DNA of 64,000 nt from Actinosynnema pretiosum (GCF_024171695.1 NZ_JAMTCF010000014.1:1-64000); one strand, 5' to 3'. Positions 1-9,769 are shown, counted from the stretch's first letter. Notes: generated by a model not told the origin, from the letters alone. Made by a program: numbers and translations.

Positions 1-742
1 CCCACAACCACCTCCCGCTCGACATGGGAGGACCAGCCTGGACCGTCAGCCAACCGGGCCGATTAGCGGGTCAACGTTCCGAGATGCAGCACTAGGTGCA
101 CCTTGCGTGGCGTTCCTGCAAGGCGGTCTCGTACATCGGCAGTCCGCCGACGACCGACAGGCGCTTGGTGGTAGGGCTGGCGGTCTGTGGCACTCGTCTG
201 CGAAGGCTGTGCCTGGCTGGCATCGGCTTTGTTAGTGGTGTCGAGAGACCGGGTGATCTTCCTGCGGGAGTGATTCTGTTCGTGGTGGGATCCCCCGGCA
301 CAGGGGATCCCACCACGTGTGGGCGCTCGTCCGGCCTAGTGGAAGAGGTGCCCGACCGGCATCGAATCGAGGACTCGACCGCCGTGCGCCCACACCTTGG
401 GGTGGGATCAGTAATTGATGCACATGACTCAAACTGGTTTTGGGACGACTCAGAAGCCTCCTGACAAGGCAAAGCGGCAACTGAGCCGCACAGTCGTTGA
501 TCAACACACCCGCAAAGCTCACGTGATGCAAGTCACTAAATGGCCTTTTGGGACGACCTAGGTTGGGCAGTTGGCGGCTACGACTGGATGATGTTTGGCG
601 TCGGACCTCTCACGGGGGCACTTCATCGCGTCGGACGGCACATCCGATGCATCCGGTGAAGCGCGACTCTTCGGGTCCGCTGCAGGGCGATAGCTCGTCC
701 GGCCTAGGACGATCTCTTTCAGATCTAATGGAAGCGAAAAAG
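1..742. other. Gene-poor stretch
   Basis: No open frame here looks like a real protein; the apparent frames are short and low in complexity. It holds a strong inverted repeat (281-317, listed separately). It also holds two copies of the string TTTTGGGACGAC, near 438-449 and 546-557, each in a locally AT-richer setting. Their role is unknown. Confidence 0.5.
281..317. terminator. Strong hairpin (15-bp perfect stem, 7-nt loop)
   Basis: The arms CGTGGTGGGATCCCC (281-295) and GGGGATCCCACCACG (303-317) pair perfectly around the loop CGGCACA. No T-tract follows, which is usual for actinobacterial terminators. No gene is clearly served on either side, so it may be a relic terminator or a protein-binding palindrome. 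Confidence 0.45.
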
Positions 743-1072
743 ATGATCACGTTCTCATTGCCTGGACTCACGGGTCCTGGCCGTCCCTGTGGCTCATCGC
801 CGCAGGGCGCCCGTTTAAAGACCAACGGCGCGGTGTGCGTGTTGGTGGTCATCGTGCTTGTGGTGTTGCAGCGCTTCGGCATGGACCCGTTCGCCGCGCT
901 GGGCGTCGTCGGCGCGGCCGGGTGGGTTACCTCCGGACTGGTCCCCAATCTGCTCGGCGCCGATGTGCGGCTGGCGACGACGGGTGCGGTAACTCCCCGT
1001 CAGCCTCGGCCTGCAGCGTTGAAGGCCCTGTCGCGGGGCGGGGCGGTCGTGCGACGCCGCCGACGCGTCTGA
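743..1072 (+). CDS. Small membrane protein, hypothetical
   Basis: The product is 109 residues. The start at 743 is preferred because GGAAG lies about eight bases upstream; an ATG at 728 in the same frame would add five residues. The N-terminus is polar. A hydrophobic helix follows around residues 30-44 (VCVLVVIVLVVLQ), a second weakly hydrophobic stretch covers about residues 52-70, and the C-terminal tail is strongly basic and ends in RRRRRV. It stops six bases before the helix-turn-helix gene at 1079, so the two are probably co-transcribed. No family is recognised. Confidence 0.5.
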   Translation: MITFSLPGLTGPGRPCGSSPQGARLKTNGAVCVLVVIVLVVLQRFGMDPFAALGVVGAAGWVTSGLVPNLLGADVRLATTGAVTPRQPRPAALKALSRGGAVVRRRRRV

Positions 1073-1078
1073 ACGACA

Positions 1079-2437
1079 ATGACCGCGATGTCGACATCAC
1101 CGGCCTCGCTGCTCGACTCCCGGAAGGCCGTCACCACGGTGGCGGCCTTCCGGGCCGAGCTGCTGCGTCTGCTGCACCGAGGGGGCATCCCCCTCACGGT
1201 TACGGAGATGGTCCGGCGTACCGGCCGTTCCGAGACGCTGTTCAAGAACTTTCTGATCAACAGCGGAACGCTGCCGGGCTGGCACGTGGTCGAGGCGGTG
1301 CTCATCGCGACCGGCGAGAGCAGCCCTGAGGCCATGCGTGCCTGGGAGAATCTGTGGAGGGCTGTACACCGGACCCATACCGACAAGGCAAGCGAGCTCG
1401 CACGCAGCCATGCCACCAGCGGAAAGCCGCGCCCCCCACGCCGACGAGCGACGATGCTCTACGCCGCAAACCCCGCAACGTACGCAACCGACAGCCCTCT
1501 GTCCTTCGGCTCACCTGCCCGTCGAACGGCTGATGACGAGGATGTTTCGACAGCGTCATTGGATGGGGTGCGTGACACTCCGCTGAACCGGGCACTGACC
1601 GCAGGTACCGAGGCTGATTACGTCGCCGCGCTGCGGCAGTTGCGCGACGTCTCTGGTCTGTCCTACGGCGCGATAGCTCTGAACAGCGAAAGCATCAGCG
1701 ACGATAACAAAAGCCGGGGCAGGTACAGGACCCCTACGGTGTCCAAGTCCAGTGCCCAGCGCATCGCCACTGGCATACGGCTGCCTCCGAAGTGGACCAC
1801 CCTCGAGGCGTACCTGCGCGGCTGCAAGATCGAGGGTGATGTCGAGCTGCAACTATGGCGCAATAAATGGCTCCAACTGCGCTCTCTTCCCTCGACTGTG
1901 ATCCACCAGAGCGATCCCGCTCCCAGTGCCGCAGGGGAAGCAACTCCTGGCCCGGTCTCGGTGCAACCTCCCTCCACACGCCTGTCGCCTGTGGAGAAGC
2001 AGCCGCTTGCAACGGCCACGAAGGTTCTCCTCCGGGTCGTGGCCGGCCTCGGTGCGGTCGCCGAGCAGGGCGTGGCCGCGGGCGGTGGTCAGGTGCAGCA
2101 GGGCACGCAGGCCAGGAGTGGCCTGGGCGCCTGCGGCGGTGTGGCCGATGCGGGCCAGCCCGACGGCGTGCCGGGCGTGGTCGACGGCCTGCCCGGCGGG
2201 CAGACGCTCGCCCTGGGTAATGGTCAGGCGGGCGGTGTGGGGGAGCAGGTTGGCCGCGTAAGCCCGGTCGCCGCCGTGCCGGGCCAGGCCCAGGGCTTGG
2301 GCCAGCAGCGAGCACACCCGGCAGGGCAGCTCGGCGTCGTGTCCGGCGCAGGTGGCCAGGCGGATGTTGTCGTGCACGAACGCGGCCACGCGGTCGTGCA
2401 CGAGCCGGGACCCGTCCTGCTGGTCCACCCGCCGTAG
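1079..2437 (+). CDS. Two-domain helix-turn-helix protein with a foreign C-terminal end
   Basis: The frame encodes 452 residues. Two similar domains can be seen, at about residues 20-95 and 160-265. Each shows the actinobacterial pattern in which a helix-turn-helix is followed by a LP-x-W motif and a tryptophan-rich helix (GTLPGWHVVEAVLIATG and IRLPPKWTTLEAYLRGC). Such domains usually bind DNA or occur in large regulators. From about base 2020 on, the frame runs antisense through a decayed TPR gene. The last 140 or so residues are therefore probably not the original C-terminus, and the gene looks truncated by a deletion or rearrangement. The ATG at 1079 lies six bases after the preceding stop. 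Confidence 0.55.
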   Translation: MTAMSTSPASLLDSRKAVTTVAAFRAELLRLLHRGGIPLTVTEMVRRTGRSETLFKNFLINSGTLPGWHVVEAVLIATGESSPEAMRAWENLWRAVHRTHTDKASELARSHATSGKPRPPRRRATMLYAANPATYATDSPLSFGSPARRTADDEDVSTASLDGVRDTPLNRALTAGTEADYVAALRQLRDVSGLSYGAIALNSESISDDNKSRGRYRTPTVSKSSAQRIATGIRLPPKWTTLEAYLRGCKIEGDVELQLWRNKWLQLRSLPSTVIHQSDPAPSAAGEATPGPVSVQPPSTRLSPVEKQPLATATKVLLRVVAGLGAVAEQGVAAGGGQVQQGTQARSGLGACGGVADAGQPDGVPGVVDGLPGGQTLALGNGQAGGVGEQVGRVSPVAAVPGQAQGLGQQRAHPAGQLGVVSGAGGQADVVVHERGHAVVHEPGPVLLVHPP

Positions 2438-2600
2438 GTGCGCGAGCTCGCCGTCCAGCCATTTCGCGTCCGCCCTCCTGCTCGGCGCCCGTCCGGCTGC
2501 GGTGGTTGCGGTGGTGGGATGGGGGCAGGGCGAGCGCGGCGGGCTCGGCGAGCACGGTGGCGGCGAGCGCGCCGCCCCGCAGGAAGTCCCTCCGGTGCAT
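1995..2600 (-). pseudogene. Decayed TPR-type regulator remnant
   Basis: On the minus strand a start at 2600 gives MHRRDFLRGGALAATVL, the RR-x-FLRGG opening typical of the TPR half of actinobacterial XRE/TPR regulators; compare the genes at 13074 and 13141-14586. After about 40 residues the frame shifts. The continuation in the neighbouring frame is good TPR-like sequence (for example LAQALGLARHGGDRAYAANL and AVDHARHAVGLARIGHTAAG) and fades out near 1995. There is no intact reading frame. It overlaps the antisense tail of the gene at 1079. Confidence 0.6.
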
Positions 2601-2642
2601 TCTGCCTCTCGGTGGTGTGGGTGTGGTGGCGCGGGTGCGGTG

Positions 2643-3311
2643 TCAGGCGGTGTGCAGGGCGCAGTGCCCCCGGTGGTCGGTGTGGCGCTCCCGCAGGCCG
2701 GTGACCGCCCGTTGCAGGCGGGTGCGCACCCGCGGGGAGGCGGTGCGTCCGATCGAGTCCAATGCGGAGCGGGCCGCGGCGCAGGCGCCGGGGACGTCGT
2801 GGGCGCGCAGTCTGGTGTGGGCCAGTTCGGTGGCGAACAGGCGTGGTCGCGGGGTGGCGTGCCTGCCTGGGCGAGGTGGGCGGCCAGGTGGTGTTCGGCG
2901 CGGTGGACGCAGCCCTGGGCGAGCCAGGCGCGGTCGACGTTGGCGTCGATGTCGGTGTGGGCACCCCGCATGTGCACCACCCCGTGCGGGGTGCCATCCA
3001 CCAGCGGATCCGGCCACAGCCGCTCCAGCGTGCGCAGGAACTCCGCCCGGAACCCCGGCGACGCCTGCTGCTGGGGGTAGGCCTCCACGGGGTAGGCGGT
3101 GGCGGTGGCGGTGGCCTGCGACAGTGATTCCAGGAACGCCCGGTAGTAGCCCTTGATCAACCCGCCCACGCCCCTTCGCCCAGCGCGTGCAAGTAGGTGT
3201 GCTGGTAGGCGTGGTGGGTTCTCCGGGGCCAGCACCACCTCGTGCGGAACGCTGTCCAACGCGGCCAACCGCACCGAGGTCTCCACCGAGAACTCCTTAC
3301 GGGCGGCCCTG
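2643..3311 (-). pseudogene. Frameshifted fragment with TPR-like C-terminus
   Basis: The minus-strand frame from about 3311 gives plausible protein (for example LIKGYYRAFLESLSQATATA and FRAEFLRTLERLWPDPL) up to about base 2890. After a frameshift it continues as ELAHTRLRAHDVPGACAAAR and TRLQRAVTGLRERH, to a stop at 2643. The last part matches the usual end of actinobacterial TPR regulators. The N-terminal domain is not recognised. The next minus-strand remnant starts 43 bases further on. Confidence 0.5.
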
Positions 3312-4534
3312 ACCAGTAGAAATCCCGCAGTCTGCACCAGGTGATCGGCTGTACCTGTCGGACGGGCGGTGAATATGGACAAGCGTTCCTCGCCGGGGGC
3401 ACGAGACCGAGGGAAGCTCGACGCCACACCACTGGTGGGTGAGGACGGCAGACAGGCTGTCGGGCGCAGCCTCGCCACAGGGCCGTGACCGGTCGACCCC
3501 TGGGTGCTGCGAACAGGGGCTGGCCACATCCCGGCCCTTGACGCTCAGCGTCGAGGTACTGGCCCTATCTCGGGCTGCTTGTACCGAGCGGCTTCAGGGC
3601 AACCGACCTCGGCGGCCTCCGAAAACGGGCTGCTGTGCCGTCCCTCCACTGTGCGGCGTCGGGCGCGGGCATCGACGAAGACGCAACGGGAAGGATCTCT
3701 GCCTCCAGGGGCAGGTTCAGACGTCACCGGTCGCGTACGACGACGCCCCGTAGGGCCCTGCCAGGTGCGGTACGCGTCGACGTCGACAAACAGGCAGGTG
3801 CCCGGCTAGGGACAGGGCTGGTGGGCCCGGCAACCACCGGGTGCAGGCGACAGGGGCCAGCGGGAGCGGATCGCGTTCACGGACGGCAGCACGTCGGTCG
3901 GTCCGGTCGATCCCGGAGCACTGCGCCGAAACTGTCGCATCACACCCCATGTGAACGGCCACGCGATCGGGTACCGCGCCACTTGCTACGACGGCCATCG
4001 TGTTGGGGGCCGCGATCCTCCACACGATGATGAACTCCTGTGTGTGCATTACCGTCTACTTCTAGTTGCCCCACGCCGTTGGCGGTAAGTTCCTGCATGT
4101 TCTAACGCTGGATCTCGCGGTTCTTCTTCCGGCTGTTGACGGTCACGATCCTCGGTTTCGCGAATTCGCTATCCGGGAAAGTCGTGGCTACATAACCCCA
4201 GTTCAGGCTAGTTGCACGGAGGGGGTGACACTTTCGGGTGGTCTTGTGTCGACGATTTTCGGCAGAACGTGGCCGCTTCTCCCGGCCGGGTTGTCACGCT
4301 GCCTCGGATATGGGCTAAGGTGTTCCCTGTCGCGATTGGAGTGAGCGTCGAGAACCCCTGAAGGCGGAGTTGACGCCCGATCCGGCCCCATGTGTCGCCG
4401 CGCCCCTTGCGCAAGCAAGGGCTGGTAACAGGGCTGGGCTGGTGCGGCGCAAGCCGTGTCCGCCCGTACTGGATGGACACCTTGAGCGAGCCCACGTCAC
4501 CAGGACAAGGGCCCAATGCCCAAGGGGATATGTG
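3312..4534. other. Stretch without a supportable gene
   Basis: About 1.2 kb in which the open frames in both directions have shadow-like composition and no convincing start, ribosome binding site or family pattern. A locally AT-richer segment near 4040-4160 may hold promoter sequence, but no -35/-10 pair could be assigned. Confidence 0.4.
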
Positions 4535-4759
4535 ATGACCCGCTCCGAAAGCGGTACGGACGACACACCCGATGATCGACCGGAGAAGGACGGCAGGTGG
4601 GAACGACGCTTCGCCGAGGCCCGACCGCTGGTCGTTTTCGTCGTCGAGGGTGTGCTGCTCCTGATGGAGAACGACCCGGTGGCCGACGAGTTCCTGTCGG
4701 CCACCGGGCTGCTCTCCTTGCTGGTCCGTGTACTTCTGCACTTCGCTGACCGCGGGTGA
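4535..4759 (+). CDS. Small hypothetical protein
   Basis: The product is 74 residues. ATG at 4535 is preceded by AGGGG with a seven-base spacer. The N-terminus is charged (MTRSESGTDDTPDDRPEK). A hydrophobic amphipathic half follows (PLVVFVVEGVLLLMEN) and the end is LLSLLVRVLLHFADRG. No homologue is recognised. Composition and ribosome binding site make it plausible as a gene. It stands alone, 76 bases before the large palindrome at 4836. Confidence 0.45.
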   Translation: MTRSESGTDDTPDDRPEKDGRWERRFAEARPLVVFVVEGVLLLMENDPVADEFLSATGLLSLLVRVLLHFADRG

Positions 4760-4835
4760 GGTACAGGACCGGTTGTTAAGAGACGGATGGGCGGGACCCG
4801 CAGGTGTTGGCGCACCTATGGTGCCTGCTCATCCT

Positions 4836-4876
4836 GCCGGGGTAAACCGTAGCACGGTGCTACGGTTTACCCCGGC
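4836..4876. repeat. Perfect 20-bp palindrome with 1-nt centre
   Basis: The left arm GCCGGGGTAAACCGTAGCAC (4836-4855) and its exact complement (4857-4876) flank a single G. The inner part, TAGCAC-G-GTGCTA, is operator-like. With no loop to speak of, it could form a cruciform, act as a protein-binding site, or end transcription of the small gene upstream. Confidence 0.6.
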
Positions 4877-5625
4877 CGTCGCACTGGCCTCGTAGACGTG
4901 AAACCGCTGATCACAGCCCTTTGGCCCCCGTTCGTGGGGATCGTGGCCGCCTTTCCGTGTCGAGGTCGAGGCCATGGGCAACCCCCTGGTTCCGCTTCCA
5001 GTCCCCCTGCTGTCTCGCGTCGCAGGATTTCTCCCGGATGGCTGCAGCGGTGACCGCATCACGGCGTTGAACGACGGGTCCGCTCCCAGGACCGTCGCCC
5101 CGACGGTGTCGAAGAGGGCGGTGGGCGGGCGGTGTCGCTGAGGTCGGTGCTCGACTGCGTGGACGCGGCCCGGCGGCAACTGCAGCGGCGCGTGAGCACG
5201 CCGGGCTCTGCGGCGAGCTGGCGGCGGAGTTTTCCGGACCCTCATCGGCGTGCTGGCCGGGACCGCAACCGAGGACGAGCTCGCGCTGCTGCACCACACC
5301 CGCACCGGGTTCGGGGACGAGCTCGCCGAGCTGTGCAGTGCTGCCGACACCGCGCAGCGGCTGCTCGAGAACTGGGTGCGCATCCTCGACCCGCTGGCCG
5401 CCTTACCCGGCGATCATGCCCTTGCCCCAACGGGTGCATCGTCCGCAGCACCGCCTGGGCATGCCACCGATCACCGCAGCGCCCAGGTCGCGTGTCGCCG
5501 ATGCCGCGCTCCCGCGCGGTGGCGTCCGTTCGGGTACGGCACCACCGGGGAGCCCTGGGAACGGTCGAGACCTTGCTAGACCGGGCTCTCCCGCATGCGA
5601 CCAGTGGATGGAGAGCGACACCGCC
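4877..5625. other. Decayed coding stretch
   Basis: Plus-strand fragments in successive frames between about 5130 and 5405 look like one broken gene. DCVDAARRQLQRR is in one frame; LAGTATEDELALLHHTRTGF and LLENWVRILDPLAA are in another. Stops and shifts prevent any full product. The remaining bases up to the gene at 5626 show nothing recognisable. Confidence 0.4.
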
Positions 5626-6144
5626 ATGACCCTGTCCGACAAGGCCGCCCGCCCCGACAAGCCCCGCCGCGGCGAGGGCGTGCGCGAGGCCGCGCGGCGG
5701 CTGACGGTCCTGCTGTTCCCGTTCCTGCCCGGCCCGGCGCGCCTGGGCGCGGCCGCGCTGGCCGTGGCGACGATCGTGGCCACCGCGCTGGCCTGGGCGG
5801 GCGCCCTGGGCGGGGCAGGGATCTCCTCGGGGCTGACCCGCCCGGTGCCGGTGTTCGCTGCGCTGACGCTCACCGGCGCCACGATCGCCGCGGCCTGCCT
5901 GCCCCGCTACGCCTACCACTGGTGCCAGGCCCGCAACTGGCCGGACGGCCCCGCTGTGACGTTCCTCGTCGTGGGCGCGCACGTGTTCCTGCTCGCCCTG
6001 CAGAACGCCCTGCTGAACCGGGCGGCCGAGGGCAGCGCCGTCCTGGCCGGGGTCTCGGCGGTGGGCGCGCTGCTGTGGGTGGTGCACGAGGCGCTGCGGG
6101 CGTACGCGATCCACCAGCGCACCGGCCACGACACCCCCGACTGA
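5626..6144 (+). CDS. Multi-pass membrane protein, hypothetical
   Basis: The product is 172 residues. The start at 5626 is chosen because GGAGAG lies ten bases upstream; the in-frame ATG at 5608 has no ribosome binding site. A short basic N-terminus is followed by four hydrophobic segments, at about residues 40-58, 66-85, 102-120 and 128-147. The C-terminus is hydrophilic. No family is recognised, but composition and topology support a real integral membrane protein. Confidence 0.65.
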   Translation: MTLSDKAARPDKPRRGEGVREAARRLTVLLFPFLPGPARLGAAALAVATIVATALAWAGALGGAGISSGLTRPVPVFAALTLTGATIAAACLPRYAYHWCQARNWPDGPAVTFLVVGAHVFLLALQNALLNRAAEGSAVLAGVSAVGALLWVVHEALRAYAIHQRTGHDTPD

Positions 6145-6398
6145 CCGCCGCCCGCCCCCGCCGGGGGTTGGTGGTCGTTCGGGTGGTCGGGACGCAGGCC
6201 CGGCGTGTCGGGGGGCGAGCACGCCGGACCTGCCGTCACCACGAAGATCGACGCGACACCGTCCGCGCGTTACGGTCCCTCCCGCGCTGGCGGGGCCGGG
6301 CCCGTTCCTGCGGTGATGGGACCTGCGGCAGGGCCGCGGTAGGCGCACCGACCACGTGCGGCGGACGCCCTCCGGCGGGTGGCACGCCGATCCGGGGC

Positions 6399-7427
6399 TT
6401 AGTCGGCAGTGACGGGGATGACCGTGATGGCGGTGTCGGTGTCGAGCAGTTCCCGGTGGGTCCAGTAGGGCAGCACGAACGCCACGTCGGGCACCTCCCG
6501 GCCGGGACCGGTCCACACCGTCTTGAAGTGGCAGCGGCGGTGCTGGGGCGACTGCGCCGGGCCGGTGCCCGACGTGGGACCGCGCCGCTCACGCTCGGCG
6601 AGGGCGCGGGTCAGGGCCGGGCCCAGCCGCCAGCCCACCCTGACCATGCGGGGCCGGGCGTCCTTCCGGGCCCGTACGGACTTCGCCTTACCGGTCTTGC
6701 GTGAGCGGGCGCCGACCTCCTCCAGGTCGGGGGTGCGGCTGCACAGGTAGAGCAGCACGTTCAACGCCAGCCCGGTCATCGTGGTGACCCACTCCGAGCG
6801 CCGATCCCGTGACAGCGGGGCCGACCTCGGGTCGACCTGGTAGGTGCGCAGCGTCGCCTCGGTGGCCTCGGCGATGGTGAACCGGCCCACCGCCGGTACC
6901 GAGATCTTGGTGAGGTCGACGTCGACCACCCCGCCGCGCGAGTCCAGGATCTCGCAGACGGCCATGATCCCCAGCGACCGCAGCGCCGGATCGTGCGTGC
7001 CGCACAGCCGCCGCCCCTGCTCACCCGGCGCCTGGGTGCCGCCGTAGAGGTGGAAGCCGAGCACGCGCGCCGGCTCGCCGGTGGGCGCGGTGACCGGGAT
7101 CGGCGCGGGGAACACGACCAGCGGGTTGGCGTAGGGCAGGCGGGCGAACACCGCGCCGGAGAACCGCTCCGAGGTCGATGCGGTGATCTGCGCGGTCAAC
7201 TCCGGGTGCATCGAGCACACCACCCGCCCGTCCCGACGCCACCGCAGCGCCACCGCAGCGCTGCCGCAGGCCTGCTGCAGCCGGTCGCCCACGGGAAGCG
7301 CGGGCAGCTCCCCGCAGGCCAGGGCGGTCACCTGCGGCCACAGCTGCGCCTCCCGTAACCGCTGCTCCTGGCCGTCCAGGGCCCTGACCACGCGCTCGGC
7401 CACGAGGATGTCCTGCGATCCCAGCAT
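6399..7427 (-). CDS. Actinobacterial hypothetical protein
   Basis: The product is 342 residues. The ATG at 7427 (MLGSQDILVAE) has GGGGGAG six bases upstream and is preferred to a GTG at 7448. The N-terminal two thirds look globular alpha/beta. A basic linker follows, then the C-terminal block QHRRCHFKTVWTGPG, which resembles the R-x-H-WxxYWTGP-type ending seen in hypothetical proteins on actinobacterial mobile DNA; this is from memory and unverified. No catalytic motif can be named. It is divergent from, and well separated from, the gene at 8126. Confidence 0.65.
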   Translation of the reverse strand: MLGSQDILVAERVVRALDGQEQRLREAQLWPQVTALACGELPALPVGDRLQQACGSAAVALRWRRDGRVVCSMHPELTAQITASTSERFSGAVFARLPYANPLVVFPAPIPVTAPTGEPARVLGFHLYGGTQAPGEQGRRLCGTHDPALRSLGIMAVCEILDSRGGVVDVDLTKISVPAVGRFTIAEATEATLRTYQVDPRSAPLSRDRRSEWVTTMTGLALNVLLYLCSRTPDLEEVGARSRKTGKAKSVRARKDARPRMVRVGWRLGPALTRALAERERRGPTSGTGPAQSPQHRRCHFKTVWTGPGREVPDVAFVLPYWTHRELLDTDTAITVIPVTAD

Positions 7428-8125
7428 CCCGCTCTCCCCCTGTCGCACTGCTCGGAATAGCCCGTGCCCGCCGTCCGGGCGGTCGTGCCCGACGCGCGCC
7501 CGACAGGGGCTGGGACCGGTGCCAGGCGGCGGTCGCCACGACGCACGATCCGCACCCCCATCGGGGGACGGGAGGTCGCCGTTTCACGGCGTCCTCGCTG
7601 TCACCCGATCGTGTTGACGTGCGGGGGCGGACGGGGCGTCGCCAGCTGGCGCGCCCAGGGCCGCGGACGTCTTCTACGAGGCCGGGCCGGTGTCGCGCTC
7701 GAGGTCGGCAACGACGCGCCCCCGCCCGCGCGTAATGGCCTCCCCCTGGTCGACAGGGTCCGGGCCCGCCCCTCGCGTCGGCGGGCTCAGGAGGGCTGTC
7801 CGTTGGTGGCGGCCGGGCCTGCGTCGGGCACGACGGCCCGGCCGCCGCTGGCTGCAGGACGCGGCCGACACCGCCTGACACCTCGCGGTGACCGTCCAGG
7901 CCGACCGGCAACGACGCTGACCACCAGCACCAGGCCGTCCCCGGTGGCCTGCCTGCGGCCACCGGGAGACGGCTCTGACGGGTGGGCTCGCCCGCCTTCG
8001 TGGACGCCCCGGACGACCCGATGGCCGTGGCGCGCCAGAATAGGGGCGAAATCGTTTTCGCGCAGGTGGGCGGGCGAATCGTAGGGGCGTATGATCCGCC
8101 CGCCGCTACCGCCCGAGGAGTGTTC
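7428..8125. other. Intergenic stretch with a possible promoter
   Basis: No protein-like frame is found. TATGAT at 8090-8095, 30 bases before the ATG at 8126, is a good -10 candidate for the downstream gene. The sequence around TCGTTTTCG (8052-8060) is a weak -35 candidate. Confidence 0.35.
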
Positions 8126-8656
8126 ATGTCCACCGCTGCGCCTACCGCCGTCGACCCCGTCCGCGCCGAAACGGATGCCCGCGCCTGGTGGGACGCCCTC
8201 GGCGCCCCACCAGCACCGCTGGTGGACGAGGCGGGGGCGCGGGTGGTGCTCGCGCCGGGCGAGCGGCTGACCCGCATCACCCGCCACGCCCGCCTGCTGG
8301 TGATCAGCGACCGCCTCGCCATCGCCGTCGCCGCCCTGCTGGCCGGACACGGCGTGCACGCAGTGGTCGCCCGCGCCCACACCGAGACCGCGACCGCCCA
8401 GCCCGGCGAGGGCCAGGAGGCCGACGAGGCGGTGGCGCACGAGCAGCGCATCGCGGCCCGGCGGGCGATGTGCCTGCGCGCGGGCGAAGTGCTCGTGCCG
8501 ATCGTCCCCGGCTCCACCACACTGCGCCTCTACCCCGCCACAACCGAGGAACTGCTCACCGACCCGCTGCGCGAGGTGCAGATCCCGGCGGAGCAGGGAG
8601 GCTGGGTCCCCGCCCCGGCCCTGGCCGCCGCCCTCGCCCCCGAACTCGCGCACTGA
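8126..8656 (+). CDS. Hypothetical protein
   Basis: The product is 176 residues. ATG at 8126 follows GAGGAG with a five-base spacer. It is a soluble alpha/beta protein with a hydrophobic strand-helix core (LLVISDRLAIAVAALLAG) and a histidine/alanine-rich middle; a regular C-terminal part includes EVLVPIVPGSTTLRLYPA. No known domain is recognised. A TATGAT box about 30 bases upstream suggests its own promoter. Confidence 0.6.
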   Translation: MSTAAPTAVDPVRAETDARAWWDALGAPPAPLVDEAGARVVLAPGERLTRITRHARLLVISDRLAIAVAALLAGHGVHAVVARAHTETATAQPGEGQEADEAVAHEQRIAARRAMCLRAGEVLVPIVPGSTTLRLYPATTEELLTDPLREVQIPAEQGGWVPAPALAAALAPELAH

Positions 8657-8866
8657 CCCCGAACGTCCCCGGTCCGATGGTCACCGACCGCCGGACCGGG
8701 AACGTGGATGCCTGGGCTGCGGTCGCTTCCTGGCCCACCAGCGCGCGGCCTGCACCGACCCGCCCGTCACACCACGCACGACATTCCCGGTCTGCTTGGT
8801 TCCCTCGGTCTCGGGCAGCACTGCCGGTCTGCGGCGCCGCAGGCCGGGAACAACCGCAGGAACGCC

Positions 8867-9120
8867 ATGGGATCGCCCCGAACACTCGCGAGCACGCTCT
8901 GCTGCCTCGCGCTCGCCCTGTCCTGTCACGGTGTGGCCATCGCAACGCCGTCGGCCCGCCAGGCGCACACGTACGCGACCTGGAACACGCTCGGCACCCA
9001 CACCGAGGGACAGGTCAAGTGGGACCGGGAGGACGCGGCCGAGCCCGGCGTGCTGACCCTGGTCAAGGAACACGACATCGTGGCCCTGCAGGAGGCGGGA
9101 TCTTTGGCCTTCGTCGACAG
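8867..9120 (+). pseudogene. Truncated secreted endonuclease/exonuclease/phosphatase-fold protein
   Basis: ATG at 8867 follows AGGA with a six-base spacer. The first 30 or so residues form a signal peptide (MGSPRTLASTLCCLALALSC, then an AxA-like region). The mature N-terminus has the first strands of the EEP nuclease fold, TYATWNTLGT and HDIVALQEAG. The pattern is close to that of secreted CdtB-like deoxyribonucleases. The similarity ends abruptly around 9098, so the metal-binding histidine/aspartate motifs are missing. It is almost certainly a truncated relic. Confidence 0.6.
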
Positions 9121-9265
9121 TCGTCACGACGGCGCTGTACGCGTCGCCGCCTTAGCATCCGACTTCAGCGCGGCCAGCGGTGAGTCGCGGCGACATCCTG
9201 AACCTGTTGTTGCTGGTCCAACGGGATTATCGAGCGTTTTCCCATCGCTTCGGGAAGGTTCGGCG

Positions 9266-9769
9266 CTAACCGGCAGGTCCCTTGGGACGGCAGCGTGGGC
9301 AGGGCACGAGCGCTCCGCTGTCGTCCTCGACGTAGCGCTCGTGTGGCGCCGGGCCGTCGCAACTGCCACACCATTCAGGCCAGTCGGCACCCGCAGGTTG
9401 CCGCGCGTGCCAAGGCCCCGGCTGAGGCGATCGAGTTGGCGTTGCCCTGCGGACGGCCTGCGGTGCAGGTGTGCTGCGGGACCATGGTGTCTGTTGCGGG
9501 ACGGGTTTCGGGAATCGAAGGACGGCGTATCTGTTGCGCCGCCGTCCGCCGCCCTGCTCGATCGCGATGTCGCCGCGGCTGTGCAGTCTTTTGAGTCGAC
9601 GTTGCACCGTGCGCTCGTCGAGCCTGGTCTTGCGGGCCAGATCCGCCACCGACGGCCAGGCGTTGCTTCCCTGATCGTCGGCGGCGTCGGCGATGGCCAA
9701 CAACAGCAGCAGGTCCGTACCCGCGACCTCGGCGTGCTCCCACACCCAGGTCATCACGCGAATGCTCAT
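9266..9769 (-). CDS. Winged-helix DNA-binding protein, plasmid/ICE type
   Basis: The product is 167 residues; ATG at 9769 has GAGG four bases upstream. The N-terminal 75 residues form a winged-helix of the replication-initiator/helix-turn-helix_36 kind: VWEHAEVAGTDLLLLLAIAD, then WPSVADLARKTRLDERTVQR, then a wing. The linker is proline/arginine-rich. The C-terminus carries two Cys pairs (WCGSCDG and PCPRCR) that could bind zinc. Such proteins are common on actinobacterial plasmids and integrative elements, where they act in replication or regulation. No partner gene is adjacent, so this may be a leftover of an element. Confidence 0.7.
   Translation of the reverse strand: MSIRVMTWVWEHAEVAGTDLLLLLAIADAADDQGSNAWPSVADLARKTRLDERTVQRRLKRLHSRGDIAIEQGGGRRRNRYAVLRFPKPVPQQTPWSRSTPAPQAVRRATPTRSPQPGPWHARQPAGADWPEWCGSCDGPAPHERYVEDDSGALVPCPRCRPKGPAG

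Noticed and set aside
330-420. Possible tRNA fold around a CGAATCGAGGACTCGACC stretch
   Set aside because: No acceptor stem, no CCA-adjacent arm and no T-loop GTTCRANNC at the right distance.
1853-3529. Continuous 558-codon minus-strand frame
   Set aside because: Only parts are protein-like and they change frame. The central part is a shadow of frames carrying the TPR remnants. Treated as two pseudogenes.
4066-4344. 92-codon plus-strand frame
   Set aside because: No ribosome binding site or recognisable domain. Composition not distinct from surrounding non-coding DNA.
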